Shown: positions 63,951 to 64,000 of the stretch, one piece after another
Numbering within the stretch: position 1 is the first letter of the stretch
How the letters are laid out: each line of letters opens with the position of its first letter
Made by a program: the position numbers and the translations under genes
The notes under the pieces: generated by a model
Database searches by the model: none
The model's input: only the letters and a program-made list of their open reading frames with translations
Told to the model about the DNA's origin: nothing
Assembly: GCF_000373565.1 (NCBI RefSeq)
Contig: NZ_KB891849.1
Span: 332,973 to 396,972, forward strand
DNA: 64,000 bases
Reading direction: 5' to 3'
Source: Streptomyces sp. HmicA12
Lineage (GTDB): Bacteria > Actinomycetota > Actinomycetes > Streptomycetales > Streptomycetaceae

Positions 63951-64000
63951 TCACGGGACGTCCGCGATGCCGGTGCGCCGGTCGAAGACCAGGGGCCGTG
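63951..64000 (-). CDS. 3' end of an unidentified minus-strand gene
   Basis: The last codons before a TGA at 63951-63953 read RPLVFDRRTGIADVP in a frame with strong GC third positions, consistent with a real C-terminus. Too short to identify; the rest lies outside the window. Confidence 0.4.
   Translation of the reverse strand, partial: RPLVFDRRTGIADVP

Overview
The window is chromosomal DNA from a Streptomyces-type actinomycete. It is very GC-rich, uses GTG starts freely, and carries a Pup/proteasome locus, mycothiol biosynthesis (mshC), the glycerol (gyl) operon, chaplin genes and long GC-rich bidirectional terminators. Gene order follows, as far as I recall, the S. coelicolor SCO1644-SCO1676 core: prcB, pup, dop, arc, ferredoxin, trmI, RecB-like nuclease, metH, gylR-glpF-glpK-glpD, parJ, mshC, DUF3090, phosphatase, corA, RecD-like protein, chpC, chpH.

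Layout. 1-4473: proteasome locus on the minus strand (prcB, a decayed endonuclease VII-like gene, pup, dop, arc). 4748-10368: ferredoxin, a membrane-anchored protein, trmI, a site-2 protease with CBS domains, a RecB/Cas4-fold nuclease and an orphan NarL-type regulator. 10443-18402: two tandem peptide-binding lipoproteins without permeases, a HAD phosphatase and cobalamin-dependent metH. 18699-23896: gylR and the glycerol operon. 42255-43235: parJ. 49366-63626: mshC and a conserved actinobacterial block ending in chpC, chpH and an M20 peptidase. 63822-63909: tRNA-Leu(GAG).

Two stretches look inserted on either side of parJ, since glpD, parJ and mshC carry consecutive locus numbers in S. coelicolor (recalled, not checked). 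The first (about 24.0-42.1 kb) holds two luciferase-like oxidoreductases, a 14-gene catabolic cluster (two MFS transporters, Rieske oxygenase with PDR/VanB reductase, extradiol dioxygenase, hydrolase, two SDRs, a ThDP enzyme, ALDH, a NadX-like enzyme, a cupin, a small helical protein and a MarR repressor), a membrane NACHT NTPase containing fourteen 21-bp repeats, and a FadR-type regulator. The second (about 43.3-49.3 kb) holds a cytoplasmic subtilisin-like protease, a glutamine-rich protein that shares the protease's C-terminal domain, and a secreted GH31 glycosidase.

How the genes may work together. In the catabolic cluster a substrate would enter through MFS carriers, be oxygenated by the Rieske enzyme fed by its adjacent reductase, be dehydrogenated by SDRs, ring-cleaved by the extradiol enzyme, then hydrolysed, decarboxylated and oxidised. 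Near-identical palindromes between the divergent MFS and ALDH genes, and a related one ahead of marR, suggest one repressor controls the set. The substrate is not known. The strongest candidate for an undescribed system is the protease/Q-rich pair at 43585-46058.
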